From assembly GCF_005870035.1 (NCBI RefSeq), contig NZ_SWJG01000001.1, forward strand, positions 1,413,639 through 1,477,638: 64,000 bases of DNA, in the 5' to 3' direction. Of the stretch, positions 9,101 to 17,906 are shown one piece after another. Source of the stretch: Spirosoma lacussanchae. GTDB taxonomy: Bacteria; Bacteroidota; Bacteroidia; Cytophagales; Spirosomataceae. The first letter of the stretch is position 1. Each line of letters starts with the position of its first letter. The position numbers were made by a program, and so were the translations under genes. The notes beneath the pieces were generated by a model. That model saw only the letters and a list, made by a program, of their open reading frames with translations, ran no database searches and was not told where the DNA came from.

Positions 9101-9152
9101 TACGCCACCCATTCCGAGAACCGCTCAGTTTGGGCTGAACTTAACCTTATAA
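6150..9152 (+). CDS. SusC/RagA-type TonB-linked outer membrane transporter
   Basis: 1000 aa. Signal peptide (MQKFIGLVVVYLLLGSRLLAQ), then a carboxypeptidase-regulatory-like domain (about 22-105), the EVVVVGYGTQERKNLIGAV signature that begins the plug in this family, a plug with LYVVDGVFIN and DAEATAIYGARAANGVV, and a long beta-barrel ending in an aromatic/Leu-rich strand (AQFGLNLTL). It forms the outer membrane pore working with the SusD lipoprotein encoded 18 bp downstream. The substrate is probably a peptide or polyamide because the third gene is a cyanophycinase-like peptidase; that is inference. No sigma/anti-sigma pair is adjacent. Confidence 0.93.
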   Translation: MQKFIGLVVVYLLLGSRLLAQTATISGTVRSDNQEPLPGANVVLKGQNKGASTDGTGRYSIQAGAGQVLVISAIGYKTTEVRVPDVGGSTRLDVTLQEAPAQLGEVVVVGYGTQERKNLIGAVTQINADEIKTRPVASFEQQLQGRVAGVQVSANTGVPGDGLYFRIRGSTSINASNDPLYVVDGVFINNNSLQKITTQGQANNPLADINPADIESISILKDAEATAIYGARAANGVVVITTKRGSYNAKTKVALNTSVGQAWAPKLWDLVTGPEHATIINEAWVNDGKPVATRPFRPVAEGGRGLPEEQQTYDRLGDIFRTGALQNYDLNVSGGNQQTRFYLGGGYTSQQATLRTNDFARASFKLNLDHELTDRIRIGTSNIFSQSNRTNARVGDGPQGGILQAALHTPTYLPKFNTDGTYAKWAGFDNLDVLINNTDMQSVSTRYIGNLYGEYDILPGLKLRSSWSLDYNLYDEYEYWNTLTNRGIANKGLATSSISQNTVWINEQTLQYRKTFGSQHSFGALLGNSVQGNVTKQTLAQGTNFPSDDFKQIASASVTTSSSNRSQNRLTSFFGRVDYNFARKYFIEASLRADASSRFGANNRWGYFPSAGVAWQIKQERFLQDVGAISDLKLRASIGWTGNQNGINDFASRGLWGGGFNYQDNPGSFPTQLANPDLKWETTRQINAGLNIGLYNNRIGLEINAYEKYTYDLLIQVPLAQSTGFSSIFRNDGEISNRGLEFGLNTINIQTKNLTWNTSFNISANRNRIEKLSIPVDASYNVQRLVQGYPYHAYFVYKQLGVNPETGDAIYDDYNKDGAITAADRQYVGTALPRFVGGLNNTVTYRGFDLSVFFNFTSGNLVNNNNRFFHESGGTRDDRRAINKNQLNRWQKPGDITDVPRITTLGNNYNLNPNSRFLEDGSFVRLSSLVVGYTLPKSLLRRVGISSARVYYNGSNLWLLSNYQGPDPEVNVTANQSTQAQDLGTPPIPRTAQFGLNLTL

Positions 9153-9170
9153 GTAACGACATCGGATATC

Positions 9171-10523
9171 ATGAATAAGCTGAAATTGATTCTACCATGC
9201 CTGCTCCTGCTTTCAGGATGCAGTAAATTTCTGGAGGTACAGCCTGAACTTCAGGTGGATGAACAACGTGCCATTACCAATGCAACCACGGCAGAAGTAG
9301 CCCTGAACGGCCTCTACAACCGGCTGGGCAACGATGGCTATTACGGGTCCAACTTTTCGGCTCTGTCTTACCTGTCGGGGGGCGATATCCAGTGGACCGG
9401 CTCGCAGGGCGCCCCGCAGGAGATTACGGCCCGTAAGCTAACGGCCGACAACGGGTACGTAGGCTCGGCCTGGGGGGCTATTTACCGGACCATCCTGGCG
9501 GCCAACTACCTGCTCGAAACGGTGCCGACGCTGACGGACCCGCAGCTGACCGAAGCCCGCAAAAACCAGATTCAGGGTGAAGCTCTGGCTATTCGGGCGT
9601 TGTCGTACTTCGATCTGGCGCGGGGTTGGGGTGGCGTACAACTCATTCTGAAGCCAACCCGTACGCCCAGCGATAATACCGGTATTCAGCGCAGTAGTGC
9701 CGCCGATACCTATGCCCAGGTGCTGAAAGACCTGACGGCTGCTGAGCCCCTGCTGGCGGCTACGACCAACCGCAACCGCGTAACCCGCAAAACGGTCTGG
9801 GCCCTGCGGGCGCGCTACCACCTCTACCGGCAGGAGTGGGCCGAGGCCGAATCCTACGCGACCCGGCTGATCGACGATGCGACCAACTACCGGCTGGTGA
9901 AGCCCTACAGCGCTTTCTTCGCCAATAATGCCGTTAATACCACGGAGTCGGTATTTGAACTGGCGTATTCGAACTCGTTCAAAAACGGTCACTTTAACTG
10001 GTGGCTACCACCCGCGCTGAGCGGTCGGCGCGAGTGGGCGCCCAATGCCCAGTTGGTATCGCTGCTGAACAACCCGGCTATCGGGGGTAATCGGTCGGCG
10101 GTGATTGCGCAAACGGCACCTCCGGGTAACCTCTGGTACGGGCGGCTCTATTACCGGACGCCCACCGGCACCGACCCGGCCTACCTGATCCGTATTGCCG
10201 AGCTGTATTTGATCCGGGCCGAAGCGCGTGCCCGGCTGAACAAACCCGCCGAGGCCCTGGTCGATCTGAACGCCGTGCGGAGTCGCGCCGATCTGGCCAC
10301 GCTAACCACGGCCACGACGCCTACGACCGAAGCTATCCTGCTGGCTATCGAAAACGAACGCCGGCTGGAGTTTGCCTTCGAGACCGACCGCTGGTTCGAC
10401 CTGATCCGTACGGGTCGGGTAGCGCCTGTGCTGGGTATTGCCGATCCAAACAAATATGTATTGCCCATCCCGACCAGTGAAATTCTGGCCGATAAGTCGC
10501 TGACCCAGAACAAGGGCTATTAA
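9171..10523 (+). CDS. SusD/RagB-type substrate-binding outer membrane lipoprotein
   Basis: 450 aa. Lipoprotein signal peptide ending in the lipobox LLSGCSKF; the acylated Cys is residue 17. The helical TPR-like SusD core is visible (AEVALNGLYNRLGNDGYYG, QGEALAIRALSYFDLARGWGGV, LYLIRAEARARL). The C-terminus carries ERRLEFAFETDRWFDLIRTGR and ends near LTQNKGY, both typical of the family. It caps the SusC pore and binds the ligand at the cell surface. Slightly shorter than many SusD proteins (about 500-600 aa), consistent with a smaller ligand. Confidence 0.92.
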   Translation: MNKLKLILPCLLLLSGCSKFLEVQPELQVDEQRAITNATTAEVALNGLYNRLGNDGYYGSNFSALSYLSGGDIQWTGSQGAPQEITARKLTADNGYVGSAWGAIYRTILAANYLLETVPTLTDPQLTEARKNQIQGEALAIRALSYFDLARGWGGVQLILKPTRTPSDNTGIQRSSAADTYAQVLKDLTAAEPLLAATTNRNRVTRKTVWALRARYHLYRQEWAEAESYATRLIDDATNYRLVKPYSAFFANNAVNTTESVFELAYSNSFKNGHFNWWLPPALSGRREWAPNAQLVSLLNNPAIGGNRSAVIAQTAPPGNLWYGRLYYRTPTGTDPAYLIRIAELYLIRAEARARLNKPAEALVDLNAVRSRADLATLTTATTPTTEAILLAIENERRLEFAFETDRWFDLIRTGRVAPVLGIADPNKYVLPIPTSEILADKSLTQNKGY

Positions 10524-10540
10524 CCAACCCCCCAAGTGTC

Positions 10541-11437
10541 ATGAATACGAAACGAATGCTTATGGCCCTGTTGCTGGCCGTTATGACAAGTTGGAGCCTG
10601 AGCCAGACGGCGGCTGCTCAAACAACTGGCCCCGACAAAGGAGCGCTGGTTATCGTGGGGGGAGGAGCCATTCCGCCCGATATCTGGAGCCGCTTTATTG
10701 ACTTGGCGGGGGGCGTTGCCAATGCCCGGATTGTGGTGATCCCGACGGCGGGCGACGATTCGACGCTCAACCCCAGCGGGCAGCGTACCCAGAAACGGCT
10801 TATTGAGCTGGGCGTTGCCAACGTCACTTTGCTTCACACCCGCGATCCGAAACAGGCCAACCAGGAGTCGTTCGTAGCACCTCTTAAAACGGCAACGGCG
10901 GTCTGGTTTGAAGGAGGGCGGCACTGGCGGCTGGCCGATTCGTATCTGAACACACTGGCGCATAAAGAGTTCAACGCCCTGCTGAACCGGGGCGGGGTCA
11001 TCGGCGGAACATCGGCGGGAGCTACGATTCTGGGATCGTTCATGGTACGGGGCGACACCAAAGGCAACAGCATCATGGTCGGCGATCATACCGAAGGGCT
11101 GGCTTTTGCGCGTAACCTGACCATCGATCAGCACGTGTTGCGCCGGAATCGTCAGTTCGACCTGATCGACGTCATCAAAGCCCGGCCTGACCTGCTCGGT
11201 ATCGGTATCGACGAAAGCACGGCCGTCGTGGTGCGGAAGAATACCTTCGAGGTCGTGGGAAACTCGTTCGTGGGTATCTACGACATTAACCAGATCAACA
11301 GCAGCGCTAAATATCCTTCGGGGCAGAACAGTACAGGTGGGCCGTTCTACTTTCTTGGTAAGGGGCAGCAGTTCGATTTGCAGGCCCGGAAGGTAATCAA
11401 CCAGCCCGCGCCCCGGCCCAATGAACCCGCTAAATAA
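10541..11437 (+). CDS. Exported cyanophycinase-like peptidase (S51 family)
   Basis: 298 aa. A Sec signal peptide (MNTKRMLMALLLAVMTSWSL ... AQ) is followed by a peptidase S51 fold: GALVIVGGGAIPPD, RIVVIPTAGDDS, VWFEGGRHWRLADS, and the nucleophile elbow GGTSAGATILGSFMVRG with the predicted catalytic Ser near residue 158, then LLGIGIDESTAVVV. S51 enzymes include cyanophycinase and aspartyl dipeptidase. It starts 18 bp after susD, so it probably hydrolyses in the periplasm whatever the SusCD pair imports. Whether the substrate is cyanophycin (multi-Arg-poly-Asp) or isoaspartyl peptides cannot be told from sequence. Confidence 0.85.
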   Translation: MNTKRMLMALLLAVMTSWSLSQTAAAQTTGPDKGALVIVGGGAIPPDIWSRFIDLAGGVANARIVVIPTAGDDSTLNPSGQRTQKRLIELGVANVTLLHTRDPKQANQESFVAPLKTATAVWFEGGRHWRLADSYLNTLAHKEFNALLNRGGVIGGTSAGATILGSFMVRGDTKGNSIMVGDHTEGLAFARNLTIDQHVLRRNRQFDLIDVIKARPDLLGIGIDESTAVVVRKNTFEVVGNSFVGIYDINQINSSAKYPSGQNSTGGPFYFLGKGQQFDLQARKVINQPAPRPNEPAK

Positions 11438-11440
11438 CCC

Positions 11441-12868
11441 ATGCGTATGACACCCTTTCAGGACGAACCCCATCCGGCCTGGGAAGACCGGCGGGTAGGC
11501 TTACCCGCGCCGACCGAATGGCGACCCTACGAAAAAGGGCTGTTCCGGTTCTTCGCGCTTTATTTTCTGATTCAGATCGTACCGGTTGGCCCCTCTTTCT
11601 GGCGTACGCTGTTCACGGCCGACTGGCAGACTAGTTTGTACCAGCCGCTGTTTCAGCTGGCTAAGTACACACCCCGCTTCGTGGGAGATACCGATTCGCT
11701 CCTGAACTGGGGCATCGCAGCGGCTCTGGCTGGCCTGGGCGCCGTAGGCTGGTCGGCTTGGGAACGGCAACGGGCGGCATCGGGCCAACCAGCGCCTGAC
11801 TACAATCGGCTGAACGCGTGGCTGCGCATCCTGATTCGCTACCGACTGGCGGCCGGTTTGCTGGCGTTCGGGCTTATCAAACTGTTTCCCCTGCAGGCGC
11901 CGGAGCCTTCGCTGAGCCACCTGAATACGCCCTACGGAGAACTGACCGAGTGGAAATTATTTGCGCTTACGCTGGGGGTAGTACCGTCGTACCAGGCTTT
12001 TCTGGGCCTGGTCGAAACCGTGGCCGGGCTGCTGTTGCTTACGCGTCGGTCGGCTACCATCGGAGCCTTCATCACGATCTTCTTCACGGGCAATGTGTTC
12101 GTGTCGAACATCGCTTACGACGGGGGTGAGTACGTATATAGCCTGTTTCTGATCACGCTGGCGCTATACCTGCTGGCGTACGATGGGTTCCGGTTTTACA
12201 ACCTGCTGGTGCTGGGCAAACCTACCGCACCCGCCAGGTACCGACTCCGGTTTGACCCGGGCTGGCAGCAGTCGGCCCGGCTGGCCGGTAAAGCACTGGT
12301 TGTGTTGCTGACTGGCCTATACGGGCTGTCGGCGTACGGAGCCTTGCGGCAGGGTGGGCATCAGTATCCGACGGTAACGGAGCAGGCCCGCCTGTCTGAT
12401 GCGGCCGGGCTGTATACCGTGCGCGAGTTTAGCCTGAACGGGCAAACACGGCCGCCCTCTCCGACTGATTCGTTGCGCTGGCATAACGTCGTGGTCGAGA
12501 AATGGAACACCATCAGCATCCGTCGCCCGGGCGCGGCTCCGCTAACCCGGCTCAACGCGGAAGACATCGCCGGACCCGATTCGGCGCGGCATTTCGAGTG
12601 GTCGGGGCAGATCGGCCGGCATTACTACCGGTATGAACCCGTGACCAGTGCATCGGAGCGGGATAGACAAGTGGTGCAGCTTCGGAATCCGCAGCGACCC
12701 GACGATACCTTTCAGCTACGCTACGAACGTCCGGACTCCAGTACGCTGGTGCTGGCCGGTATAAACGCCCGGCGCGATTCGGTGTATGCCGTTCTGGAGC
12801 GCGTCGACAGGAAATACCTCCTGTACGAAGCCGCCAAAGTGGGTAGGCGCAAAGGATTGACCTTATAG
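11441..12868 (+). CDS. DoxX-like membrane protein, paralogue 1
   Basis: 475 aa. Several membrane spans make up residues 1-300, including LIRYRLAAGLLAFGLIKLFP, LGVVPSYQAFLGLVETVAGLLLL and NIAYDGGEYVYSLFLI, a DoxX-like four-helix pattern. A non-membrane C-terminal region (about 315-475) contains YTVREFSLNGQ and GINARRDSVYAVLERVDRKYLLYEA. It is clearly homologous over its whole length to the next gene. DoxX-type proteins include thiosulfate:quinone oxidoreductase subunits; the SoxC-type gene downstream fits sulfur metabolism, but the link is inference. Only 3 bp separate it from the peptidase gene. Confidence 0.65.
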   Translation: MRMTPFQDEPHPAWEDRRVGLPAPTEWRPYEKGLFRFFALYFLIQIVPVGPSFWRTLFTADWQTSLYQPLFQLAKYTPRFVGDTDSLLNWGIAAALAGLGAVGWSAWERQRAASGQPAPDYNRLNAWLRILIRYRLAAGLLAFGLIKLFPLQAPEPSLSHLNTPYGELTEWKLFALTLGVVPSYQAFLGLVETVAGLLLLTRRSATIGAFITIFFTGNVFVSNIAYDGGEYVYSLFLITLALYLLAYDGFRFYNLLVLGKPTAPARYRLRFDPGWQQSARLAGKALVVLLTGLYGLSAYGALRQGGHQYPTVTEQARLSDAAGLYTVREFSLNGQTRPPSPTDSLRWHNVVVEKWNTISIRRPGAAPLTRLNAEDIAGPDSARHFEWSGQIGRHYYRYEPVTSASERDRQVVQLRNPQRPDDTFQLRYERPDSSTLVLAGINARRDSVYAVLERVDRKYLLYEAAKVGRRKGLTL

Positions 12869-12915
12869 AAGCGGGTAGTAGGCTTCGACCTGATGACCTC
12901 TAATGACAATCATTC

Positions 12916-14562
12916 ATGATTAGCACCCAAACCTCTGCCGGGCTGAACCGGGTAGCCGCTGCGCTCCGAACGGAGTCGTTCCGGCCGCGAAACTGGACCC
13001 AGACCCAGAAGATTGCGTTCCGCATCGCCTTTATTTTCTTTCTGGCCATGTCGCTGCCCAACAACCTGGGCTGGTACCGCGACGTGCTGGCCCTCGACTG
13101 GACGAATCTGCATTACCGCGATGTGTATGACATTGCCCGCTTTGGATCGGGGCTGACATTCTTCGGAAATACGCTGTTCGGCAGTCCGTTGCTCGGCTAT
13201 GCCTCCTGGATCATTACCCTGCTGGTCGCCAGCGTGGGTGGGCTGATCTGGACCGCCCTTGTTCGACTCCGGAAAGCCGATCCGACCAATTATAACCGGG
13301 ACGCCGGACCGCTCCTGTATTACTGGCTGCGGGTGGTGGTGCGGTACCGGGCCGGTATCGGTATCATTGGCTTTGGCTTTACTAAGCTCCTGCCGACGCA
13401 GTTGCCCTATCCGTCGCTGGGGCTGATGAATACCAACTTCGGCGATCTGACCGGGCAAAAACTGTACTGGCTGTCCATCGGTATCGTCCCCTGGTACGAA
13501 GTCTTTACGGGCGTGGTCGAAGTGGTGGCCGGGGCGCTGCTGTTTTTCCGTAAAACAACGTTTCTGGGCGCAGCCCTGCTGTTCGGTGCCCTGGCCGACA
13601 TCGTCTATGTCAACCTGGCCTACGACGGGGGCGTGCATGTATACAGTTCGTATTTCGTGCTGCTGTCGGCTTTTCTGCTGTGGTACGATGTGCCGTTTGC
13701 CTGGAACCTGTTCGTACGCGAACGCTTTACGGTGCCTGTTTACCATTACCCTGATCTCTCCAAAGCCTGGCAGCGCTGGGCCCGTTACGGCCTGAAAGCG
13801 ATTACCCTATTCCTGTTTATTGGGGTGCTCTTCTACTTGCAGGTTGTCAACTTTATCTACGACCCGTATAAGCAGCCTGCCCAGCGCGGTATCCGGGCCC
13901 TGCGGGGCAACTACGCCGTAACCGAGTTCCGGCTCAACGGCCAGCCTGTACCCTATAGCCTGACCGACTCTACGCGCTGGCAGGAGGCAACGTTTGAAAA
14001 CTGGACCACGCTCACCTTTAAAGTTAATCGGCCGGCCAGGCTGGACCTCAGTAATGGGGGAGGATCACCCATGCGCGACCTGAACCGAACGTTCGAGGTA
14101 ACGGGCGTAGCGGGCGGGCAGCGCGTGTTCTACTACGATGCCGATACCGTAAATCAGACGCTCTACTTACAGGATAAAGTACGCCTGAACGGCCCACGCG
14201 ATGATGCGCCTGGTGCCGGTAATCCCGGAGAAAGCGGAACGCGACGGAAAGAAAAGGCAAAAAATCCGAACGCCATTTCGGAGAAGCAGTGGATTCCGGC
14301 TTCGGCGCGGGCTACCATCGGCGACGAGTTTACGAAAGTACACCCGCTGGTGCAGACCACCCGACGCAAACGGGGACTCGTGGAAGAAAGTCGGCCTGCT
14401 GAGCGGAAGCGAATGGTGCTCCGATACCAGACCACCGACGGTCAGCGCGTGGTACTGACGGGTATCGACGAGCGGAAAGATTCCATTTACGTGGTGCTGG
14501 ACCGGATTACGCGACCGTATGCCCTAACCGAAAGCACCCTCAAAGCCGGACGGTATGACTAA
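12916..14562 (+). CDS. DoxX-like membrane protein, paralogue 2
   Basis: 548 aa. It matches the preceding gene segment by segment: VVRYRAGIGIIGFGFTKLLP, IGIVPWYEVFTGVVEVVAGA, VNLAYDGGVHVYSSYFVL, then YAVTEFRLNGQPVPYSLTDS and GIDERKDSIYVVLDRITRPYALTES. It differs by a basic, low-complexity insert of about 70 residues near 425-495 (with RRKEKAKNPN and TTRRKRGLVEESRPAERKR). The 3' end overlaps the cytochrome gene by 8 bp, indicating translational coupling. Probably a quinone-reactive or accessory membrane subunit for the sulfite dehydrogenase genes downstream (inference). Confidence 0.65.
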   Translation: MISTQTSAGLNRVAAALRTESFRPRNWTQTQKIAFRIAFIFFLAMSLPNNLGWYRDVLALDWTNLHYRDVYDIARFGSGLTFFGNTLFGSPLLGYASWIITLLVASVGGLIWTALVRLRKADPTNYNRDAGPLLYYWLRVVVRYRAGIGIIGFGFTKLLPTQLPYPSLGLMNTNFGDLTGQKLYWLSIGIVPWYEVFTGVVEVVAGALLFFRKTTFLGAALLFGALADIVYVNLAYDGGVHVYSSYFVLLSAFLLWYDVPFAWNLFVRERFTVPVYHYPDLSKAWQRWARYGLKAITLFLFIGVLFYLQVVNFIYDPYKQPAQRGIRALRGNYAVTEFRLNGQPVPYSLTDSTRWQEATFENWTTLTFKVNRPARLDLSNGGGSPMRDLNRTFEVTGVAGGQRVFYYDADTVNQTLYLQDKVRLNGPRDDAPGAGNPGESGTRRKEKAKNPNAISEKQWIPASARATIGDEFTKVHPLVQTTRRKRGLVEESRPAERKRMVLRYQTTDGQRVVLTGIDERKDSIYVVLDRITRPYALTESTLKAGRYD

Positions 14563-15169
14563 CCCGTGGTTACTGATACCCATTTTTTTAATGAATTGGT
14601 CTGGCTGGAAGGCCGTATCAATTCATTCATTTAGACCCCGGACATCTGCCGGGGCCAGTGCTGGCAAAGCCGATACCCTGCCCGAGCGCTTTGGTCCGGG
14701 GGCGTTTGGTTTTGGGAAGCTAGCTAAACCCGAGCAGGTAGCGGCCCTCGACATCGACGTCAGACCGGATGGAACAGGTCTCCCGGCCGGGTCAGGAACG
14801 GTAGCCGCCGGGGCGGTGCTATTTTCGGCTAAGTGCGCGGCCTGTCACGGGAGTGGCGGTACGGGCGGGCCAAACGGAGCCCTGGTCGTAACGACTGCTG
14901 TCCCTGGTAAACGGCCCGCTAAAGTTATCGGAAACTATTGGCCCTATGCGACGACTGTATTTGATTACGTACGGAGAGCCATGCCTTTCAATGAACCGGG
15001 TTCGCTGACGAACGGAGAAGTGTATGCGTTGACGGCCTTTCTGCTTTACAGCAACAAACTCATCGACGAAAAAACGATCCTGAACGCGAAAACATTACCC
15101 GCTATCCGTATGCCTGCCCAGCCCAGTTATGTCCCCGACGATCGAAAAGGCGGTCCGGAAATTCGGTGA
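14555..15169 (+). CDS. Monoheme cytochrome c, SoxD/SorB-like electron acceptor
   Basis: 204 aa. An N-terminal hydrophobic stretch (PWLLIPIFLMNW) acts as signal or anchor. The c-type heme motif CAACH lies at about residues 94-98 inside GAVLFSAKCAACHGSGGTGG, and MPFNEPGSL can supply the axial Met. The preceding FGFGKLAKPEQVAALDIDVRPDGTGLP region resembles SoxD-type cytochromes. It overlaps the DoxX-like gene and ends 49 bp before the sulfite dehydrogenase start, so it is the likely electron acceptor of that enzyme in the periplasm. Confidence 0.8.
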   Translation: MTNPWLLIPIFLMNWSGWKAVSIHSFRPRTSAGASAGKADTLPERFGPGAFGFGKLAKPEQVAALDIDVRPDGTGLPAGSGTVAAGAVLFSAKCAACHGSGGTGGPNGALVVTTAVPGKRPAKVIGNYWPYATTVFDYVRRAMPFNEPGSLTNGEVYALTAFLLYSNKLIDEKTILNAKTLPAIRMPAQPSYVPDDRKGGPEIR

Positions 15170-15218
15170 CGTCAGGCGGAGTCTACGCCTGAACCAGGCA
15201 TCATCATTACATTCTTCA

Positions 15219-16436
15219 ATGAGCAATAACCCTACTCAGCCACCCAAATTTACCCGACGTAGTCTGTTGGGCGGAGCGATGGCTGTAACGATCGTGCAAA
15301 CCACGCTGGCGAAAGGGCTACAGGTCGGTAGGCCCAATGATCCGACCAAACAGATGGGCGTTCCACCCGGCAAACTGGGATCGCGGTCGCGGTTCGAGAC
15401 GCTGGCCAAAAGCCCTTCCGATATTTCATCACGGTCGCCGTTGCAGGATTTTCAGGGGATGCTTACGCCGTCGGACCTGCACTTCGAGCGGCATCACAAC
15501 GGCGTGCCGACGATCGACCCGGCTACCTACAGCCTTACGATTCATGGGCTGGTCGATCGGCCAACGGTATTTTCGCTGGCCGATCTGAAACGATTCCCGT
15601 CCGTATCGCGCATCGCGTTTCTGGAGTGCTCCGGTAATTTCAGAACAGGGAAAGACACCATGACGCCCCAGGACATCTGCGGCCTGACCAGCCAGAGCGA
15701 ATGGACTGGCGTACGACTGTCGACCTTGTTCCGGGAGGTGGGCGTGCGGGAGAAAGCCAGCTGGTTTCTGGCCGAAGGGGGCGATGCTGCGCTCATGACC
15801 CGGAGTATTCCCGTTCGTAAAGGCTGGGCCGATGCCATCATTGCCTATGCGCAGAACGGAGAAGCCATCCGGCCTGAACAGGGCTATCCGGTTCGGCTGT
15901 TTCTGCCGGGCTGGGAAGGTAACACCAGCGTTAAATGGCTCCGCCGGATCGAACTGGGCGACGCGCCCTGGCATACCCGCGAAGAAACATCGAAGTACAC
16001 CGAAACCATCAAGGGTGGTAAGGTCCGTCAGTTCAGTTTCGACATCGACGCCCGGAGCATCATTACGTTTCCGACGTACCCAGCCCAGATCGAGCGCGGC
16101 TGGGTCGAAATCCGGGGGCTGGCCTGGAGCGGACGGGGTAAAGTGACTCGGGTAGAGGTTAGCACCGACGCCGGTAAACACTGGCAGGTGGCTGAATTGC
16201 AGGATCCGGTACTCGACAAGGCCCATACCGTTTTTCGCCACCTCTGGCGGTGGGAGGGTGTCGAGACATTGATTATGAGTCGCGTAACCGACGAGACGGG
16301 CTATGTACAACCCACATTGAGGCAACTCCTCGACGCGCGCGGCCCCGATACGGGCGGCTATCACATGAACCCGGTTACCGCCTGGCTAATCAAACCCGAC
16401 GGGCGGGTGCTCTATCAGCCGGACTACGGTCGCTGA
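15219..16436 (+). CDS. soxC: SoxC-type sulfite dehydrogenase, molybdopterin subunit
   Basis: 405 aa from the ATG at 15219; the frame is open from 15129, but that would overlap the cytochrome and bury the signal. A twin-arginine-like leader (TRRSLLGGAMAV) suggests Tat export of the folded molybdoenzyme. The oxidoreductase domain has ATYSLTIHGLVDRPTVFSLADL and FLECSGN with the Mo-coordinating Cys near residue 137, then GYPVRLFLPGWEGNTSVKWL. The dimerisation domain follows (VEIRGLAWSGRGKVTRVEVS, HLWRWEG). Oxidises sulfite or a bound sulfone to sulfate. No soxXAYZB genes are visible, so it probably works as a stand-alone sulfite dehydrogenase. Confidence 0.87.
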   Translation: MSNNPTQPPKFTRRSLLGGAMAVTIVQTTLAKGLQVGRPNDPTKQMGVPPGKLGSRSRFETLAKSPSDISSRSPLQDFQGMLTPSDLHFERHHNGVPTIDPATYSLTIHGLVDRPTVFSLADLKRFPSVSRIAFLECSGNFRTGKDTMTPQDICGLTSQSEWTGVRLSTLFREVGVREKASWFLAEGGDAALMTRSIPVRKGWADAIIAYAQNGEAIRPEQGYPVRLFLPGWEGNTSVKWLRRIELGDAPWHTREETSKYTETIKGGKVRQFSFDIDARSIITFPTYPAQIERGWVEIRGLAWSGRGKVTRVEVSTDAGKHWQVAELQDPVLDKAHTVFRHLWRWEGVETLIMSRVTDETGYVQPTLRQLLDARGPDTGGYHMNPVTAWLIKPDGRVLYQPDYGR

Positions 16437-16574
16437 CGGACAGTTGAACCAGGCAAACGGGTTGTACATCTGAAAATGAGTATTTGCTATACGAGAACAT
16501 CGGTGTTTACGGGCGAACGGCTAACTTGCGGGGAGGGCTGGCCTACCGGCTTGTTCAGCATTTCTTGCGCAATT

Positions 16575-17906
16575 ATGAGTGAAACCCATAAAATAGGCTG
16601 GCGAACAGCCACCTCACTGGTCATTGCTAATATGGTCGGTACGGGTGTGTTCACGAGTCTGGGCTTTCAGCTGGCCACGGTGCAGAACACCTGGTCAATT
16701 GGGCTGCTATGGGTACTGGGCGGAGGGCTGGCGCTGATCGGTGCGTTTACCATGGCCGAACTCGGTACCCACTACCGCCATGAAAACGGGGGCGATTACA
16801 TCTTCATCTCGCGCGGGCTGCATCCGTTTTTAGGGTATCTGTCGGCCTGGGTATCGCTGGTGGGTGGGTTTGCGGCCCCGGTAGCCATTGCCGGCAAAGC
16901 CATGGAAGCCTACCTGAGCCCGTTCGATCAGACCTGGCTCGGAACGGCCAACAGCCGCTGGCTCACGGTGGTCCTTGTGCTGCTGATCGGGCTGATGCAT
17001 TCGGTCAGCCTCCGCCACAGCAGTGTGTTCCAGAACGCCACAACGTTGCTGAAAATAGTATTCGTAGCAGTATTGCTGGCCGTTGGGTTTGCGGCAGCGC
17101 CGTCGGAACCCAATGCGCTGCGGTTCGGGGCGGGGGTATCGGACGAGGTGTTTACGTCGGGTTTTGCCGTATCGCTGCTGTACGTAACCTATGCCTATAC
17201 TGGCTGGAACGCGGCCGCTTATATCGTCGCTGAAATTCGCGATCCGCGTCATAACCTGCCCCGGGCGCTGTTGCTGGGTACGGGGGTGGTGACGGTGCTG
17301 TACGTAGCGCTACAGCTGGTTTTTCTGCGGCTGGCCAGTCTGGACCAGCTCCGGAACCAGGCTGATGTGGCGGTGCTGGCTTTTCAGCATGGCTTCGGGA
17401 CGACGGCCAGCAAGTGGATCAGTATCGGTATTGCTGTTCAGTTGCTGGCTACCATGAGTTCATATGTCTGGGTAGGGGCGCGGGTAACGAGCCGTATGGC
17501 TGCCGACTTTCCGCTCTGGCGCTATTTTGCCGTCGTCTCCCCGCAGCAGGTGCCGGTTCGGGCCATCTGGCTGCAGGTAGGAGTTACCCTGCTGCTGCTG
17601 TTTTCCGGAACCCTCGAACAGGTATTGCTCTGCACATCGTTCGTGCTGCAACTGATGGGTACGCTGGCAGTGGCGAGTCTGCTCCGCACCCCGCGCCGAC
17701 CCGATGACTTCCCGAGCCCGTTTCGCCCGTATCTGCAATGGGCCTACATTGGCTTTAGCCTTTTCGTGCTGGCCTTTATCATCAGCGACCGACCCGTCGA
17801 AAGCCTGATCGGGCTGGGGGTAGTCGTCGTAGGCGGAGCAACCTACTGGATCAAACCGCCCGACCAAACCCGGGTTCGCCCGCAAACCCAATCGACATAT
17901 GAGTAA
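16575..17906 (+). CDS. APC-family amino acid permease
   Basis: Amino acid/polyamine/organocation transporter, 443 aa from the ATG at 16575 (MSETHKIGW); the longer frame from 16476 adds a cysteine-rich stretch unlike the family. Twelve hydrophobic segments. The first carries the APC substrate-binding signature SLVIANMVGTGVFTSLGFQ, followed by MAELGTHYRHENGGDYIFIS and YTGWNAAAYIVAEIRDPRHN. Likely an amino acid:proton symporter or exchanger in the inner membrane. It overlaps the next gene by 8 bp. Confidence 0.85.
   Translation: MSETHKIGWRTATSLVIANMVGTGVFTSLGFQLATVQNTWSIGLLWVLGGGLALIGAFTMAELGTHYRHENGGDYIFISRGLHPFLGYLSAWVSLVGGFAAPVAIAGKAMEAYLSPFDQTWLGTANSRWLTVVLVLLIGLMHSVSLRHSSVFQNATTLLKIVFVAVLLAVGFAAAPSEPNALRFGAGVSDEVFTSGFAVSLLYVTYAYTGWNAAAYIVAEIRDPRHNLPRALLLGTGVVTVLYVALQLVFLRLASLDQLRNQADVAVLAFQHGFGTTASKWISIGIAVQLLATMSSYVWVGARVTSRMAADFPLWRYFAVVSPQQVPVRAIWLQVGVTLLLLFSGTLEQVLLCTSFVLQLMGTLAVASLLRTPRRPDDFPSPFRPYLQWAYIGFSLFVLAFIISDRPVESLIGLGVVVVGGATYWIKPPDQTRVRPQTQSTYE

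Noticed and set aside
15429..16364. 311-codon minus-strand frame opposite soxC
   Set aside because: Antisense shadow; soxC motifs are unambiguous on the plus strand.
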